A stretch of DNA of 15,549 bases from an uncultured Bacilli bacterium (GTDB taxonomy: Bacteria; Bacillota_I; Bacilli_A; RF39; UBA660), in assembly GCA_944373065.1 (NCBI GenBank), contig CALWAJ010000022.1, forward strand, positions 1 to 15,549, read 5' to 3'. The notes beneath the pieces were generated by a model that saw only the letters and a list, made by a program, of their open reading frames with translations, had not been told where the DNA came from and ran no database searches. Of the stretch, positions 13,547-15,549 are shown piece by piece (position 1 is the first letter of the stretch; each line of letters starts with the position of its first letter). Both the position numbers and the translations under genes were made by a program.

Positions 13547-15040
13547 CTACTTCTCAATAGGCTTCATTGTAGGGAATAATATAACATCACGAATACTATC
13601 TTGTTCTGTAAAGAACATTATAAGTCTATCTATTCCATAACCTACACCACCAGCAGGAGGCATACCATATTCTAAGGCTTCAATAAAGTCCATATCTATA
13701 TCATTCGCTTCAGCATTACCTAAATTCTTTTCTTTTAATTGTTCTTCAAATCTATCTAACTGATCATCTGGATCATTTAACTCAGTATAAGCATTAGCCA
13801 TTTCTCTACCTGCAACAAATAATTCAAAACGATCTACAAATCTAGGATCATCTTTATTTTTCTTAGTAAGTGGAGAAATCTCTACAGGATGCCCATATAA
13901 GAAAGTAGGTTGAATTAAAGTTTCTTCTACATACTTTTCAAAGAAAAGATTAATGATATGACCTACTGTCTTCTCATGTTCTTGAACTTCAATATTATGT
14001 TCTTTTGCAAGTTCTAAAGCCTCATCAACACTCATTTCTTTTTTTAAGTCAATGCCAGTCTTCTCTTTAATTGAATCAACCATACTAATTCTCTTCCATG
14101 GTCCTTTTAAGTTAATATCTTGATTATTCCAATGATAATCCATCTTACCAATAACATTCTCGGCAATATTAACAAACATCTTTTCTGTTAAATCCATCAT
14201 ACCCTCTAAATCAGAATAAGCTTCATAAACTTCCATAAGAGTAAACTCTGGATTATGTTTAGGATCCATTCCTTCATTTCTAAAGACACGTCCTATTTCA
14301 TAAACCTTTTCCATACCACCAACTAAAAGTCTCTTTAAAGGTAATTCTAAGGCAATTCTAAGGTACATATCTAAGTCTTGACTATTATGATGAGTAACAA
14401 AAGGACGAGCTGAAGCACCGGTTAAAAGTGTTGATAAAACAGGTGTTTCTACCTCTACAAAATCTCTATTATCTAAAAAGCTTTGAATAGAACGAATAAT
14501 CTTTGGTCTTAAAAAAGCAACACGTCTAGACTCATCATTCATCATCAAATCAACATAACGTCTTCTATATCTTTCTTCAACATCAGTAAGTCCATGAAAC
14601 TTCTCAGGAAGAGGTCTTAAAGCCTTAACTAAAGGAGTATATTCTAAACACTTAATAGTTACTTCTCCTGTTCTTGTCTTCATAACTTTACCATAAACCC
14701 CAACAATATCTCCAATATCAGCACTCTTGAATAATGTATAAATATCTTCTCCTACATCATTAATAGATATATAGACTTGAATAGAACCACTCTTATCTTT
14801 AATAGAGAAAAATGAAGCTTTCCCCATCTTTCTAATAAACATAATTCTACCTGCTACTTTAACAGTATCAGTCATAGATTCAAAAGCATCATGATCAACA
14901 CTTTCATACTTTTCTTTTATATCTTTAGCATAATCTTCTCTATCATATCTACTTCCAAATGGGTCATACCCTAGCTCTCTTAATTTAAGAGCTTTATCTC
15001 TTCTAACTATTTCTTGTTCTGTTAATTTCCGTTCGTGCAT
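13547..15040 (-). CDS. lysS: Lysyl-tRNA synthetase, class II
   Basis: LysS charges tRNA-Lys with lysine and acts as a homodimer. The 497 residues are full length. The N-terminal OB-fold anticodon-binding domain spans about 60-140 (VAGRIMFIRKMGKASFFSI). The class II core has the dimer-interface block YRRRYVDLMMN (158-168), motif 1 around FVEVETPVL (194-202), TGASARPFVTHHN, motif 2 GRVFRNEGMDPKHNPEFTLM (250-269, with R254) and motif 3 GVGYGIDRLIMFF (465-477, with R472). The ATG at 15040 follows GGAGGATG. The start overlaps the end of the RDD-family gene by 19 bases, so the two are co-transcribed. In B. subtilis lysS also lies upstream of the clpC operon, which supports a shared ancestral order. 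Confidence 0.98.
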   Translation of the reverse strand: MHERKLTEQEIVRRDKALKLRELGYDPFGSRYDREDYAKDIKEKYESVDHDAFESMTDTVKVAGRIMFIRKMGKASFFSIKDKSGSIQVYISINDVGEDIYTLFKSADIGDIVGVYGKVMKTRTGEVTIKCLEYTPLVKALRPLPEKFHGLTDVEERYRRRYVDLMMNDESRRVAFLRPKIIRSIQSFLDNRDFVEVETPVLSTLLTGASARPFVTHHNSQDLDMYLRIALELPLKRLLVGGMEKVYEIGRVFRNEGMDPKHNPEFTLMEVYEAYSDLEGMMDLTEKMFVNIAENVIGKMDYHWNNQDINLKGPWKRISMVDSIKEKTGIDLKKEMSVDEALELAKEHNIEVQEHEKTVGHIINLFFEKYVEETLIQPTFLYGHPVEISPLTKKNKDDPRFVDRFELFVAGREMANAYTELNDPDDQLDRFEEQLKEKNLGNAEANDIDMDFIEALEYGMPPAGGVGYGIDRLIMFFTEQDSIRDVILFPTMKPIEK

Positions 15041-15549
15041 AAAACATCCTCCTTCACTGTATCAGCTTGAACTACTTCAGTCTTACAAACTTTATCATGT
15101 AACCCTTGTGCATTCTTAGTAAATGCAATCATTATTAAACTAATAATAAGCACTAAATATTGAATAGTACTAAATAAACTACTAGTAGTTAAATATATAT
15201 TTTTATTCAAGAAAAGTACTAAAACAATATTAATAATATTAACTAAAATACTATTATTAATCATACTTCTTATAAGTAAATCATTCATAGATAGTTCTGT
15301 ATCATTAGTTTTCTTTATTTTTATTTTCATTAACTTCTTACCAAAAGTCTGCCCATTATTATAACATGGATAAACAACATAGTAAAGTAAACTTATAACA
15401 ATAGTAACAATAGAAACGATAACTGTATGTTTAGATATATCATAACCTAAATCTACCATCTGATTAACATATTCTTCCATAGAAACAGTTCCTTCAACAT
15501 AACCTTCTAAAACTCTATTTTGTTCTTCATAAAGCTTAGTAGCCGTATC
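15022..15549 (-). CDS. RDD-family membrane protein (N-terminus cut by window edge)
   Basis: At least 175 codons are visible. A possible ATG lies at 15480 with AAGGAA eight bases upstream, but the same frame stays open for the remaining 23 codons to the window edge (TKLYEEQNRVLEGYVEGTVS precedes it). RDD proteins normally begin with a first membrane helix containing the Arg-Asp signature, which is not visible, so I consider the gene truncated by the window. Visible parts are a helix at HTVIVSIVTIVISLLYYVVY, the family block NNGQTFGKKLMKIKI that normally follows it, two more hydrophobic segments, and the closing motif AQGLHDKVCKTEVV. The function of the family is poorly known; some members are linked to ion transport. 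It overlaps lysS by 19 bases. Confidence 0.8.
   Translation of the reverse strand, partial: DTATKLYEEQNRVLEGYVEGTVSMEEYVNQMVDLGYDISKHTVIVSIVTIVISLLYYVVYPCYNNGQTFGKKLMKIKIKKTNDTELSMNDLLIRSMINNSILVNIINIVLVLFLNKNIYLTTSSLFSTIQYLVLIISLIMIAFTKNAQGLHDKVCKTEVVQADTVKEDVLCTNGN

Overview
The window is AT-rich (roughly 30 percent G+C by eye). Every supportable gene lies on the minus strand, so transcription runs from position 15549 toward position 1. Shine-Dalgarno sites are strong (AGGAGG/GAGGTG type), intergenic gaps are short, UGG encodes Trp and clpC ends in TGA, so the code is the standard bacterial one and not the Mycoplasma code. Gene content and order point to an uncultured, low-GC member of the Bacillota (Bacilli, possibly an RF39/Mollicutes-like gut lineage). 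The finer placement is inference.

The layout looks like a condensed version of the Bacillus subtilis lysS - clpC - cysS - mrnC - rlmB - sigH neighbourhood. In the direction of transcription: an RDD-family membrane protein (cut by the right edge) overlaps lysS. Then come a 220-bp gap with a structured element and a terminator-like hairpin, a class I glutamine amidotransferase-like gene of the PuuD/peptidase C26 family, a YfcC-like transporter with its own promoter and strong terminator, clpC with a long inverted repeat over its promoter, an unrecognised gene, cysS, a YugP-type zinc metallopeptidase, mrnC, rlmB, a SigH-like sigma factor, a shortened RelA/SpoT homologue, a small membrane-anchored pseudokinase-like protein, an unrecognised gene, and the 5' part of uvrA at the left edge. 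Compared with B. subtilis, ctsR/mcsA/mcsB are absent next to clpC, rae1 (yacP) is absent between rlmB and sigH, and a metallopeptidase sits between cysS and mrnC.

Functionally the window combines translation (two aminoacyl-tRNA synthetases, 23S rRNA maturation and methylation), protein quality control (ClpC, a membrane metallopeptidase), the stringent response and transcription control (Rel, sigma factor), nucleotide excision repair (UvrA) and small-molecule transport/metabolism.

The observations most worth following are: a C-lobe-only, tail-anchored pseudokinase-like protein beside rel; a Rel protein that keeps its hydrolase residues but lacks the usual synthetase glutamate and the whole regulatory C-terminus; terminator-like hairpins wedged directly in front of rel, mrnC and the amidotransferase gene; a 10-9-10 inverted repeat over the clpC promoter; a possible AUU start codon; and an unclassified structured RNA-like element after lysS.
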